Origin: Deltaproteobacteria bacterium
GTDB lineage: Bacteria > Desulfobacterota > Syntrophobacteria > Syntrophobacterales > Syntrophobacteraceae
Reading direction: 5' to 3'
Length of the DNA: 40,627 bases
Assembly: GCA_021793275.1 (NCBI GenBank)
Contig: JAJYTC010000019.1
Coordinates: 1 to 40,627, forward strand
Below are positions 24,873 through 33,061 of this stretch, one piece after another. The notes under the pieces were generated by a model. That model had not been told where the DNA came from, did not search any database, and was given only the letters and a program-made list of their open reading frames with translations. Position numbers and translations under genes: made by a program. Position 1 is the first letter of the stretch. Each line of letters opens with the position of its first letter.

Positions 24873-26186
24873 ATGACGGAACTAAAAATCCCCGAAGTTG
24901 GCGAATCGGTCCAGGAAGCGCTCCTCGCGCAGTGGCTAAAGCGGGATGGAGAATCGGTACGCAAAGACGATGTTCTGTTCGTTATCGAAACGGACAAGGT
25001 CACCCTCGAAATCTCGGCCCCCGTGGACGGCGTATTGAAAATCCTTGTCCCCGAGGGAGTGACGGTAAAGGTAGGGACGGTCGTCGGCCACCTCGAAAAG
25101 GCTGCCGCGAAAGCACCCGAGATGCCTGAAAGAGCCGAAGTGGGACCTGAAGAGGCCGCTCGTCCGGAACCACCCAAACCCGTCCCTGCGGAGCAGCCGC
25201 CCGCCGAAGCCGTCTCAGGGCCTGCAAAGGCTGAAGAAACCGCTGCTTCTACGGGTGTGCAGGTTTCGCCCAAGCCCGTGATTTCGCCGGCGATCCGCGC
25301 CCTGGCGGAGCAAAAAGGGGTCGATCTTTCCGCCGTCGCCCCGACCGGTCCGGGGGGAAGAATCACCGAGGGAGACGTCCTTCTCTATCTCGAAGGGCGC
25401 GCCCCGGCAAAACCGGAGGCGGCCCCGGCCGCCGAACGGGGGTACGCGCCGGCCGCAGCCGAAAAGCGACCTTCCCCTGCCGGCCCGGAGGAAACCTTCC
25501 GAAAGCCGATGTCCCCGATTCGACAGCGCATAGCCGCAAGGCTCCTCGAAGCCCGTCAGAATACCGCCATGCTCACCACGTTCAATGAAATCGACATGAG
25601 CCGGGTGCAGGCGCTAAGGAAAAGCTTCGGGGAAGCTTTCCATAAAAAATATGGGGTCAGACTCGGGCTCATGTCTTTTTTCGTAAAGGCGACCGTCGCC
25701 GCGCTCAAGGAAATGCCCGTGGTCAACGCTTTCATCGAGGGAAATGAAATCGTCTACCACAACTACCATCACATAGGAATGGCCATAGGCGCCGAGCGCG
25801 GGCTGGTCGTGCCGGTGATAAGAAATGCCCACACGCTGAGCTTTGCGGCCATCGAGCAGGCTATCTCCGATTTCGCGCAAAAGGTGCGGGAAAACAAGCT
25901 CGATATCTCCGATCTCGAAGGAGGCACATTCACGATAACCAACGGAGGGGTCTTCGGCTCGCTTCTGAGCACCCCGATTTTGAACCCTCCCCAGAGCGCC
26001 ATTCTGGGCCTGCACAAAATAGAGGACCGCCCCGTCGCGGCTGCCGGGCAGATTGTCATCCGGCCCATGATGTACGTGGCGCTCAGCTACGATCACCGGA
26101 TAATCGACGGCAGGGAGGCGGTCACCTTCCTGCGAAGGATCAAGGACTTCGTCGAAAACCCTGAGCGGATCATGATGGAGATATAG
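24873..26186 (+). CDS. sucB: Dihydrolipoamide succinyltransferase, E2 of 2-oxoglutarate dehydrogenase
   Basis: The 437-residue core protein of the complex transfers succinyl groups to CoA. An N-terminal lipoyl domain carries the modified lysine in ETDKVTLEI (K42). A Pro/Ala/Glu-rich linker (about 75-135) follows, then the peripheral subunit-binding domain ([31 protein letters not shown]), a second flexible linker, and the catalytic domain ([47 protein letters not shown] with the active-site His). An AGGAGA ribosome-binding site stands before the ATG, and the gene is 11 bases from sucA and 4 from lpd, so the operon is tight. Confidence 0.95.
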   Translation: MTELKIPEVGESVQEALLAQWLKRDGESVRKDDVLFVIETDKVTLEISAPVDGVLKILVPEGVTVKVGTVVGHLEKAAAKAPEMPERAEVGPEEAARPEPPKPVPAEQPPAEAVSGPAKAEETAASTGVQVSPKPVISPAIRALAEQKGVDLSAVAPTGPGGRITEGDVLLYLEGRAPAKPEAAPAAERGYAPAAAEKRPSPAGPEETFRKPMSPIRQRIAARLLEARQNTAMLTTFNEIDMSRVQALRKSFGEAFHKKYGVRLGLMSFFVKATVAALKEMPVVNAFIEGNEIVYHNYHHIGMAIGAERGLVVPVIRNAHTLSFAAIEQAISDFAQKVRENKLDISDLEGGTFTITNGGVFGSLLSTPILNPPQSAILGLHKIEDRPVAAAGQIVIRPMMYVALSYDHRIIDGREAVTFLRRIKDFVENPERIMMEI

Positions 26187-26190
26187 AAAT

Positions 26191-27585
26191 ATGCCTGAAC
26201 AGTACGATTTGATCGTGATCGGCGCAGGGCCCGGCGGATACGTCGCTGCCATCCGGGCCGCGGAACTGGGAATGAAGACGGCCTGCGTGGAAAAGGATGC
26301 GCACCCCGGAGGGGTCTGCCTCAACGTGGGCTGCATTCCCAGCAAGGCGCTCCTCGAATCGACGGAAAACTATCATATCGCAAAAAACCGGCTGGGCGAA
26401 CACGGCATCCGCGTGGAGGGGGTTTCGATCGACCTGGCTGCCCTTATGGAGAGAAAGCAAACAATAGTCGCCGCCCTTGTTGAAAACGTCCGCAAGCTTA
26501 TGGAAAGAAGCGGCGTCCGGCTCATCCGGGGCTCAGCGCGCCTGAAATCCGCCCGGGAAGTGGAAGTGAGCGCCCCGGATAGCGGCCTTTCGTCATACAG
26601 CGCCAAAGCGGTGTTACTGGCTACCGGAAGCGAACCGGTCGAACTGCCTTTCCTGCCCTTCGACGACAGGCTGGTTGTAAATTCGACCGGGGCGCTGGAA
26701 TTCGAATCGGTTCCCGAGCGGTTGGGGATCGTGGGAGGAAGCTTTATCGGCCTTGAACTGGGGTCGGTCTGGGCGCGCATGGGTTCCCGGGTCACCGTGA
26801 TCGAACTTCTGCCGCGCATAGCCTTTACCCTTGACGGGCAGGTCGGGCGGCTTCTCGAACGACTGCTCGCCAGGCAGGGGATCGATTTTCGCGTAAAGAC
26901 AAAGGTCGTGCGCGCCGAAAAAAGCACCCGGAACGTCAGACTTTTCCTCGATACGGGCGAGGGCCGGCAGGAGGAAGCCGTATTTGACAAGGTGCTCGTC
27001 GCGGTCGGCAGGAAGCCCCTTGTGCGCGGTCTTGGCCTCGATGAGCTCGGAATCAGGCTGGGTCCCGGCGGCTTTGTCATGGTAGACGAGGATTACCGGA
27101 CAAATGTTCCGGGAGTCTATGCCATAGGAGATCTTATACCCGGCCCCATGCTCGCCCACAAGGCATCGGCTGAAGGCGTGGCCGCGGTCGAAAGACTGGC
27201 GGGACTTTCAAGCGAAGTCGACTACGATTCCATTCCCGCCGTGCTCTATACTTCGCCTGAAGCGGCCTCGGTCGGGAAAAGCGAGCAGGAGTTAAAGGAG
27301 CTGGGCGTCGATTACAAGTTGGCGGTTTATCCTTTTACCGGGACCGGACGGGCGCAATGCCAGGGCGAGACGGCAGGATTTGTCAAGATTCTTGCAAGCG
27401 CGCGCTCCGGGCGCGTCCTTGGCGTACATATCATCGGTCCGCACGCCTCCGAGCTGATCGGCGAATGCGTCGTTGCGGTCCGGTCTCACTTGAGCGCCCG
27501 GGAGCTCAGCCGAACCGTTCACGCGCACCCCACGCTCTCCGAGGCGGTGCACGAAAGCGCGGCGATGCTTGCACGGCAAATGTGA
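26191..27585 (+). CDS. lpd: Dihydrolipoamide dehydrogenase (E3)
   Basis: The 464-residue flavoprotein reoxidises the lipoyl arm of SucB with NAD+. It has the N-terminal FAD motif GAGPGGYVAA, the redox disulfide in GGVCLNVGCIPSKAL (C43 and C48), a second Rossmann motif IVGGSFIGLELGSV for NAD, the FAD-binding YAIGDLIPGPMLAHKA, and the C-terminal dimer domain with the catalytic HAHPTLSEAVHE. Residues and length are typical. Its position in the sucAB operon suggests it serves this complex; other lipoyl enzymes could share it. Confidence 0.95.
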   Translation: MPEQYDLIVIGAGPGGYVAAIRAAELGMKTACVEKDAHPGGVCLNVGCIPSKALLESTENYHIAKNRLGEHGIRVEGVSIDLAALMERKQTIVAALVENVRKLMERSGVRLIRGSARLKSAREVEVSAPDSGLSSYSAKAVLLATGSEPVELPFLPFDDRLVVNSTGALEFESVPERLGIVGGSFIGLELGSVWARMGSRVTVIELLPRIAFTLDGQVGRLLERLLARQGIDFRVKTKVVRAEKSTRNVRLFLDTGEGRQEEAVFDKVLVAVGRKPLVRGLGLDELGIRLGPGGFVMVDEDYRTNVPGVYAIGDLIPGPMLAHKASAEGVAAVERLAGLSSEVDYDSIPAVLYTSPEAASVGKSEQELKELGVDYKLAVYPFTGTGRAQCQGETAGFVKILASARSGRVLGVHIIGPHASELIGECVVAVRSHLSARELSRTVHAHPTLSEAVHESAAMLARQM

Positions 27586-27793
27586 AATCGCCTGTATACT
27601 TCCAGTATCAATCGGGTTCAAGAGGAACCAAATCCGATGGGTTTCGCTCCACCGTTAAATCCCGCTGGAGTGTCGGCCCTGAACTGGGGTGTAGATATGC
27701 AAGCAAAAGGCGAATATGACACTGGCAAGCTCCGAAGCTTTGGTGTTGGGATTCGCTAGGTCCCGCCCCGGCCTTCCGTACTCCGAGCACGTC

Positions 27794-27818
27794 ACCCCGG
27801 CAGGCTTTAAGCCGGGGT
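27794..27818. repeat. CCCCGGC hairpin element
   Basis: ACCCCGGC (27794-27801) and GCCGGGGT (27811-27818), a perfect 8-base stem around a 9-base AGGCTTTAA loop. The flanks GTC and CCAG match a common dispersed proteobacterial hairpin form. Confidence 0.7.
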
Positions 27819-27829
27819 CCAGCCGGGTA

Positions 27830-27857
27830 GTTGGGGTGAGCGCAGCGAACCCCCAAC
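27830..27857. repeat. REP-like hairpin with GAGCGCAGCGA centre
   Basis: GTTGGGG (27830-27836) pairs with CCCCAAC (27851-27857) around TGAGCGCAGCGAAC. It belongs to the same type as 12649-12675 and 28102-28129. Confidence 0.65.
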
Positions 27858-28101
27858 ATTTTCCACAGATTGCCACCCGACGCGATACCGACGCGCCCAC
27901 ACATCAGGAGTTGCCAATCCCCTCACGGTCAATCCGGCTGGGCGAGTGCTGACGGCGCCCGTGGGCAATATGGATTCACCTTTGCCGTATTCAAACATCC
28001 AACGTTACATCGTGACTGGAATGCTGGTTTTGAATTGGAATTGGGATGATGATGTGCAAATCCAAGGCGAATAAGGCCTCGGCGGGATGCGAAGCCCGGG
28101 T

Positions 28102-28129
28102 GTCGGGGTTCGCCCTCGCTCACCCCAAC
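28102..28129. repeat. REP-like hairpin, inverted copy
   Basis: GTCGGGG (28102-28108) and CCCCAAC (28123-28129), one mismatch in the stem, centre TTCGCCCTCGCTCA. Its reverse complement reads GTTGGGGTGAGCG..., matching 27830-27857. Confidence 0.6.
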
Positions 28130-28181
28130 CTACCGCACTGATGCCGATGGCCGCCGACCCGCCCCGTTATCCGATCTCCGC

Positions 28182-29705
28182 TTAAACGCTTATCCCACTA
28201 AGCCATTCTTCCAATTTCACGGGAAGATTCGGGGAGTAGAACAGCTTTCGGAAATGATAGCCGTATATCGCCATGGTGACTATTTCGCCAAAGGCGTCAT
28301 TATAACCGGAGAAAGCTTCTCTCAAAAGTTTCCAGTAATAGTTCCTGGATTTGTTATCGACAATCCCCAGGTACCAAAGCGAGCGGACGAAGGCCATCAC
28401 GTCATGGTTCTGGAGGTAGGTCTTGGCCTTGGGGCGATAGGTGCGAAGAAACGCAAGCACCCGGTTATAATACATCTCCGGAGAATATACGCTGTTCATC
28501 ACCCACCGGTAGCCCTCGATTATCTTCGTGCGATCCATCTTGGTGACAAAATTAAGAGAGCCGTGCACGTCCGTGTTGTCGCCCGAAGAGTTGAAGAGCA
28601 TTCGTCCCTCTTCTTCCAGGCGAGAATAAAGCCGGGTGCCGGGGATGGCGGTGAGCAAGCCTATCATGGCGGTTACGATCCCGTTTTTCTGGATGAAATT
28701 CACCTGCCTCTCGAAAACGTCCGGCGGGTCGTTGTCAAAACCGATTATGAAACCGCCCATGACGGCCAGGCCGCTCCCCTGGATCGCAGCCACGGATTCC
28801 GAGAGGCTGCGCTTCAGATTCTGCGATTTGCCGCATTCCCTGAGAGCGTCCTCGACCGGCGTCTCGAGGCCAAGAAAGACTTTATTGAAGCCTGCCTGCA
28901 CCATCAGGTTCATCAATTCCGGATCTTCGGCCAGGTTCACCGAAGCTTCCGTAAAGAAGTTCAGCCGGTACCGCCTGGTTTTCTGCCAGAAAATGATGGC
29001 CCGAAGAAGCCCTTTGACCTTCTCCTTATTGCCGATGAAGTTGTCATCGACGATGAAGACCGATCCTCGCCAGCCGCGGGCGTAGAGCGACTCGAGTTCG
29101 GCCAGCACCTGTTCGTTGCTTTTGAGCCTGGGCACGCGTCCGTTCATCACGATCACATCGCAGAATTCACAGTTGAACGGACATCCCCTGGAATACTGAA
29201 CGGACATGGTCGCATAGTCGTTCATATTTATGAGGTCCCACTGGGGTATGGGCACAGCGTCGAGATCGGGAAACCCCGAGGCGCGGTAAGACCTCTCTAT
29301 GCGACCCTCCTCGATGTCTCTGGCCAGCAGGGGGATAACGGCCTCGGCTTCCCCGAAAATCAGGCTGTCGAAATCGGTGAAGCCCTCCGGATAGGCCCTG
29401 AAAAGAGGCCCGCCTCCTACTACCCTGACGCCGAGCCGGCGGCAACGATCCGCTACCTGCCGGGCGGAATTTTTCTGGGCAATCATGGCGCTGATGAATA
29501 CGTAGTCCGCCCACAGCAGGTCTTCATCCCGCAGCTGCCTCACGTTTAGATCGACCAGCCTTTTTTCCCAGAGCGCCGGCAGCATCGCGGCTACCGTCAA
29601 GGCCCCCAGCGGCGGGAAAGCCGCCTTTTTGCGCACCAGTCTCAGGGCGTGTTTAAAACTCCAAAAGGTCTCGGAAACCTGCGGATACACAAATAGAATC
29701 TTCAT
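28182..29705 (-). CDS. B12-binding-domain radical SAM protein (DUF4070-like C-terminus)
   Basis: The 507-residue protein starts with a cobalamin-binding-type Rossmann domain (MKILFVYPQVSETFWSF, AAFPPLGALTVAAMLP, DYVFISAMIAQ, VRVVGGGPLF, IFGEAEAVIPLL). The usual DxHxxG cobalt-ligand motif is not seen. The radical SAM motif is CPFNCEFC near residue 174, followed by FIVDDNFIGNKE and MGGFIIGFDND. The C-terminal part (from about 370, GYRWVMNSVYSPEMYYNRVLAFLRTYRP) resembles DUF4070. Related proteins modify lipids such as hopanoids or small molecules, but the substrate here is unknown. AAGGTG stands before the ATG at 29705. It is monocistronic, with its own promoter. Confidence 0.85.
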   Translation of the reverse strand: MKILFVYPQVSETFWSFKHALRLVRKKAAFPPLGALTVAAMLPALWEKRLVDLNVRQLRDEDLLWADYVFISAMIAQKNSARQVADRCRRLGVRVVGGGPLFRAYPEGFTDFDSLIFGEAEAVIPLLARDIEEGRIERSYRASGFPDLDAVPIPQWDLINMNDYATMSVQYSRGCPFNCEFCDVIVMNGRVPRLKSNEQVLAELESLYARGWRGSVFIVDDNFIGNKEKVKGLLRAIIFWQKTRRYRLNFFTEASVNLAEDPELMNLMVQAGFNKVFLGLETPVEDALRECGKSQNLKRSLSESVAAIQGSGLAVMGGFIIGFDNDPPDVFERQVNFIQKNGIVTAMIGLLTAIPGTRLYSRLEEEGRMLFNSSGDNTDVHGSLNFVTKMDRTKIIEGYRWVMNSVYSPEMYYNRVLAFLRTYRPKAKTYLQNHDVMAFVRSLWYLGIVDNKSRNYYWKLLREAFSGYNDAFGEIVTMAIYGYHFRKLFYSPNLPVKLEEWLSGISV

Positions 29706-29752
29706 TGGGCACCTTTATGGCATGTGGGAATTGCAGTCGAATTTGCCCGGAG

Positions 29753-29781
29753 AGTGTAAAGCCTTAAATCTCCAGGGTCAA
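29753..29781 (-). promoter_or_regulatory. Predicted sigma70 promoter of the radical SAM gene
   Basis: On the minus strand TTGACC (29781-29776, five of six) and TACACT (29758-29753, four of six) are separated by exactly 17 bases. The leader would be about 40 bases. Confidence 0.5.
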
Positions 29782-29915
29782 TGGAATATCTTCCGTACTC
29801 ACACATTATGTCCCAAGATTTTTGTTTTCTTGTGGACAACACGTCACATTTTGGTTACTTGCCTAAAGAATCTCATGTGCATAAAACTCATATCGCCACG
29901 GAGGATTTAGAGCTG

Positions 29916-31151
29916 ATGGCTCTTGTTGTGCAAAAATACGGCGGGACTTCGGTCGCAAACGCCGAAAGGATCAATGCTGTGGCCCAGCGGGTGCTGGCCA
30001 GAAAAAAAGCGGGCGACCAACTCGTCGTGGTCCTTTCCGCCCGCGCCGGTGAAACCGACCGGCTGATCAAGCTGGGACAAGAGATCTGCTCTTGTCCGGA
30101 CCCCCGCGAGATGGACGTTCTCCTCTCTACCGGCGAGCAAACGACTATAGCTCTGTTTTGCATCGCCGTGAAGTCGATGGGGGCCGAAGCCGTATCCATG
30201 ACCGGTTACCAGGCAGGGATCATGACCGACGGTCGATTCGGCCAGGCGCGCATAAACTGGATACAGACCCAGCCAATGCTCGATCATCTGCAGGCGGGTA
30301 AAATCGTGGTTGTGGCCGGGTTCCAGGGATATGACGACGAAGGCAACATTACAACGCTTGGGCGCGGAGGCTCCGATACCTCGGCGGTAGCTCTTGCCGC
30401 GGCGCTTCAGGCGAGCGTATGCGAGATCTACACCGACGTCGAAGGGGTGTTCACCGCAGACCCCAATATATGCGCCAAGGCGCGCAAGCTTGACAGAATA
30501 AGCTACGAAGAGATGCTGGAGATGGCGAGCATGGGCGCAAAAGTCCTTCACCTGCGTTCGGTCGAATTCGGCATCAAGTACAATGTGCCCATAATGGTGC
30601 TTTCCTCGTTCACAGACGCCCCGGGCACCCTTGTCTCACGGGAGGATGAAATCATGGAAAAGGTGGTGGTTTCCGGAATCACCTACAATAAGAACGAATG
30701 CCGGGTTACGATCACCAACATTCCCGACCAGCCGGGAATAGCCGCGAAAGTCTTCCGGCCCATCTCGGCCGCAAACATAAACGTTGACCTGATTGTCCAG
30801 GGCGCAAGCGGCGTCCCCGGCAGGGCGCATATCTCATTTACCGTTCCCAGGGGCTCCTACGATGAGACGATCCGCATCCTCGAGTCCATCGCCCCGGAGT
30901 TTGGCGACTGCCAGGTGGTGGGCGACCCCGGCATAGCCAAGGTTTCCATCATCGGAGTAGGGATGAGGAGCCATAGCGGAGTGGCGACCAAGATGTTCCA
31001 AACGCTGGCCGCAGAAAACATCAATATCAAGATGATCGCCACTTCTGAAATAAAGGTCTCCTGCATAATCGACGAAAAATACACCGAACTGGCGGTAAGG
31101 GTCCTTCACGACGCTTTCGAACTGGACAAAAAACCGGTTAATAGTGAATAG
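29916..31151 (+). CDS. lysC: Aspartate kinase (lysine/threonine-sensitive type)
   Basis: The 411-residue enzyme phosphorylates aspartate, the first step to lysine, threonine, methionine and diaminopimelate. Family marks are VQKYGGTSVANAERI, the GRGGSDTSAVALAAALQA nucleotide-binding segment, YTDVEGVFTADPNI, YEEMLEMASMGAKVLHLRSVEFG, and two C-terminal ACT domains (VTITNIPDQPGIAAKVF, VSIIGVGMRSHSGVATKMF) for feedback inhibition by lysine and/or threonine. The ATG at 29916 is used; GGAGGA lies about 11 bases upstream, rather far. Longer starts back to 29781 lack family similarity. Length is standard. cimA follows after 53 bases, so the two genes probably form an amino-acid biosynthesis operon. 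Confidence 0.95.
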   Translation: MALVVQKYGGTSVANAERINAVAQRVLARKKAGDQLVVVLSARAGETDRLIKLGQEICSCPDPREMDVLLSTGEQTTIALFCIAVKSMGAEAVSMTGYQAGIMTDGRFGQARINWIQTQPMLDHLQAGKIVVVAGFQGYDDEGNITTLGRGGSDTSAVALAAALQASVCEIYTDVEGVFTADPNICAKARKLDRISYEEMLEMASMGAKVLHLRSVEFGIKYNVPIMVLSSFTDAPGTLVSREDEIMEKVVVSGITYNKNECRVTITNIPDQPGIAAKVFRPISAANINVDLIVQGASGVPGRAHISFTVPRGSYDETIRILESIAPEFGDCQVVGDPGIAKVSIIGVGMRSHSGVATKMFQTLAAENINIKMIATSEIKVSCIIDEKYTELAVRVLHDAFELDKKPVNSE

Positions 31152-31204
31152 TTGTGAAACAATTAGCGGCAAACTGCTCAACCTTCAATCGGAAAGATAC
31201 AGTC

Positions 31205-32794
31205 ATGCAGGTTAAGATCTACGACACTACGCTCCGGGACGGCACGCAGGCTGAGGATTTCAGCTTTTCAGTGGAAGACAAGGTCCGTATAGCCCTGAAG
31301 CTCGATGACATCGGTATTCATTACATCGAGGGGGGCTGGCCGGGATCGAACCCGAAGGACGCCGGCTTTTTCCGGGAAATCGGAAATTATCAGCTGAAGC
31401 AGGCCAGGATTGCCGCTTTTGGATCGACCTACCATCCCAGTTCCACCGCTTCCTCCGACCTTAACCTCAAGGCGCTGCTCGAAGCCAATACCGAACTGGT
31501 GACCATATTCGGCAAAAGCTGGACGGTGCACGTAAAGGATGCGCTCCATACGACCCCGGAACGCAATCTCCAGCTCATCTCCGAAAGCATCGCCTTTCTC
31601 AGGCAGCAGGGAAAAACCGTCTTCTACGACGCCGAGCATTTTTTCGACGGATTCCGGGACGACCCGGAATATGCCCTTGCCACCGTCGGAAGGGCGTTAG
31701 ACGCGGGCGCCGAGTGCGTCATTCTCTGCGATACGAACGGCGGGTGCCTCCCGAGCTATATCCAGAGCACGATAAAAACGGTCAAGGAAAATTTCCCCGG
31801 CATCCAGTTCGGAATCCACGCGCACAATGACTCCGACCTTGCGGTTGCCAACTCTCTTACCGCCGTCGAGATGGGCGCGGTCCAGGTCCAGGGAACGATA
31901 AACGGCATGGGCGAAAGGTGCGGCAACGCCGACTTGTGTTCCATCATGGCCAATCTCTGCCTCAAAATGGGATACGCTTGCCTTACCGACGAGAACCTCA
32001 AAAAACTGAGACAGGTAAGCCGGTTCATATTGGAACTCGCAAACGTCACGCCCAACCGCTATCGGCCGTTTGTGGGCCAAAGCGCCTTCACACACAAGGG
32101 GGGCGTGCACATCAGCGCCGTAGCCAAGAACCCCAAGACATACGAGCATATCGAACCCGCCCTGGTAGGCAACACTCGACGGTTCCTCGTATCCGACCTT
32201 TCCGGGCGCGCCACGATTAAGCAAAAAGCCGAAGAATTCGGCCTTGAGCTCTCCAAAAGCGATCCCGTGGCCATGCAGGTGCTCGAAGAAATAAAGGAAC
32301 TCGAAAACCAGGGCTTCCAGTTCGAAGCGGCGGAGGCAAGCTTCGAGCTCCTTCTCAACAAGGCGATGGGCAAGAGCAAGAAATATTTCGAGCTTGTCGG
32401 CTTCCGCGTGATCGATCAGAAGCAGAGCGAAAACAAAGAGCCGGTGGCCGAGGCGACCATCCAGATCCGCGTCGGAGGGCAGCTCGAACACACCGCCGCC
32501 CTGGGGAAAGGCCCTGTCAACGCGCTGGACAAGGCGCTAAGGAAGTCGCTCGAAAAATTCTATCCCGAGCTCAAAGACGTCGAACTAAACGACTACAAGG
32601 TGCGCGTGCTGCCCTACCAGCCCGGCACGGGCGCCAAGGTGCGAGTCCTGATCGAATCGACCGACGGCCACGATCTCTGGAGTACGGTCGGCGTCTCCCA
32701 CGACATTATCGAAGCAAGCTGGCAGGCGCTGGCCGACAGCTACAACTTCAAGATGTACAAGGCGGAAAAGGCGGCCGCTGCAAAAAATCCGTGA
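31205..32794 (+). CDS. cimA: (R)-citramalate synthase
   Basis: The 529-residue enzyme condenses acetyl-CoA and pyruvate to citramalate, the entry to isoleucine synthesis that bypasses threonine. It is of the HMGL/isopropylmalate synthase fold: YDTTLRDGTQAEDFSFS with metal-binding Asp, GWPGSNPKD, CDTNGGCLPSYI, HAHNDSDLAVANSLTAVEMGA, GERCGNADL and HKGGVHISAV. A regulatory C-terminal LeuA-type dimer domain (from about 400) is present. The GWPGSNPKD and AEDFSF signatures and the length (about 530) fit the CimA group rather than LeuA. The start at 31205 is weakly supported by an upstream GGAAAG; an in-frame extension to 31154 is not conserved. Confidence 0.9.
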   Translation: MQVKIYDTTLRDGTQAEDFSFSVEDKVRIALKLDDIGIHYIEGGWPGSNPKDAGFFREIGNYQLKQARIAAFGSTYHPSSTASSDLNLKALLEANTELVTIFGKSWTVHVKDALHTTPERNLQLISESIAFLRQQGKTVFYDAEHFFDGFRDDPEYALATVGRALDAGAECVILCDTNGGCLPSYIQSTIKTVKENFPGIQFGIHAHNDSDLAVANSLTAVEMGAVQVQGTINGMGERCGNADLCSIMANLCLKMGYACLTDENLKKLRQVSRFILELANVTPNRYRPFVGQSAFTHKGGVHISAVAKNPKTYEHIEPALVGNTRRFLVSDLSGRATIKQKAEEFGLELSKSDPVAMQVLEEIKELENQGFQFEAAEASFELLLNKAMGKSKKYFELVGFRVIDQKQSENKEPVAEATIQIRVGGQLEHTAALGKGPVNALDKALRKSLEKFYPELKDVELNDYKVRVLPYQPGTGAKVRVLIESTDGHDLWSTVGVSHDIIEASWQALADSYNFKMYKAEKAAAAKNP

Positions 32795-32856
32795 GCGCCT
32801 GAGGCTCCAGTCACATTGGAGTGCGGGAGGGCTTGAAATCGTGAGATAAGAAACGG

Positions 32857-33060
32857 CTATACTTTATTCGCCGCAACGAGCCGGGCGAAATACTCGAAGG
32901 AACGGTCGTAAGTCCTCTCGGCATCGGGGGAAAAACAGCACCCGGGAAGTTCCCTGCTTTTCAGGTGATATTGGATGCATTCGCAACAAAGACCGTTCCT
33001 CGGGCATCCTGCATAGGTACACGTGCATTTGGCGCTGTTTTGCTCTTTCTTGCATTCCAT
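32857..33060 (-). CDS. Cys-rich DUF6485-type protein
   Basis: A 67-residue protein with nine cysteines, arranged CK..., CTCTYAGCPRNGLCCECIQYH and GCCF, followed by a helix (AERTYDRSFEYFARLV). The spacing matches the small DUF6485 family of strict anaerobes (MECKKEQN...CTCTY..CPR.G.CCECI.YH). It probably binds zinc or an iron-sulfur cluster; function unknown. The ATG at 33060 lies 2 bases after the response-regulator stop, so it is translationally coupled to that gene. ATG codons at 33075 and 33069 are alternatives. Confidence 0.7.
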   Translation of the reverse strand: MECKKEQNSAKCTCTYAGCPRNGLCCECIQYHLKSRELPGCCFSPDAERTYDRSFEYFARLVAANKV

Positions 33061-33061
33061 A

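Larger units (their letters stand above)
27586..28181. other. Repeat-rich spacer between convergent lpd and radical SAM genes
   Basis: About 600 bases without a credible gene. Two stretches, roughly 27645-27775 and 28000-28115, align along their length as diverged direct repeats: both contain CTGGA.TG, TGAA.TGG, GAT.TGCAA, AGGCGAATA and GGTGT.GGG.TTCGC in the same order. Three hairpins are interspersed. Any of these may double as terminators for the two convergent genes. Confidence 0.6.

Noticed and set aside
28254-29549. Plus-strand open frame of 431 codons opposite the radical SAM gene
   Set aside because: It lies wholly antisense to a gene with clear CPFNCEFC and B12-domain similarity, has no ribosome-binding site and no recognisable product; high-GC codon bias keeps the frame open.
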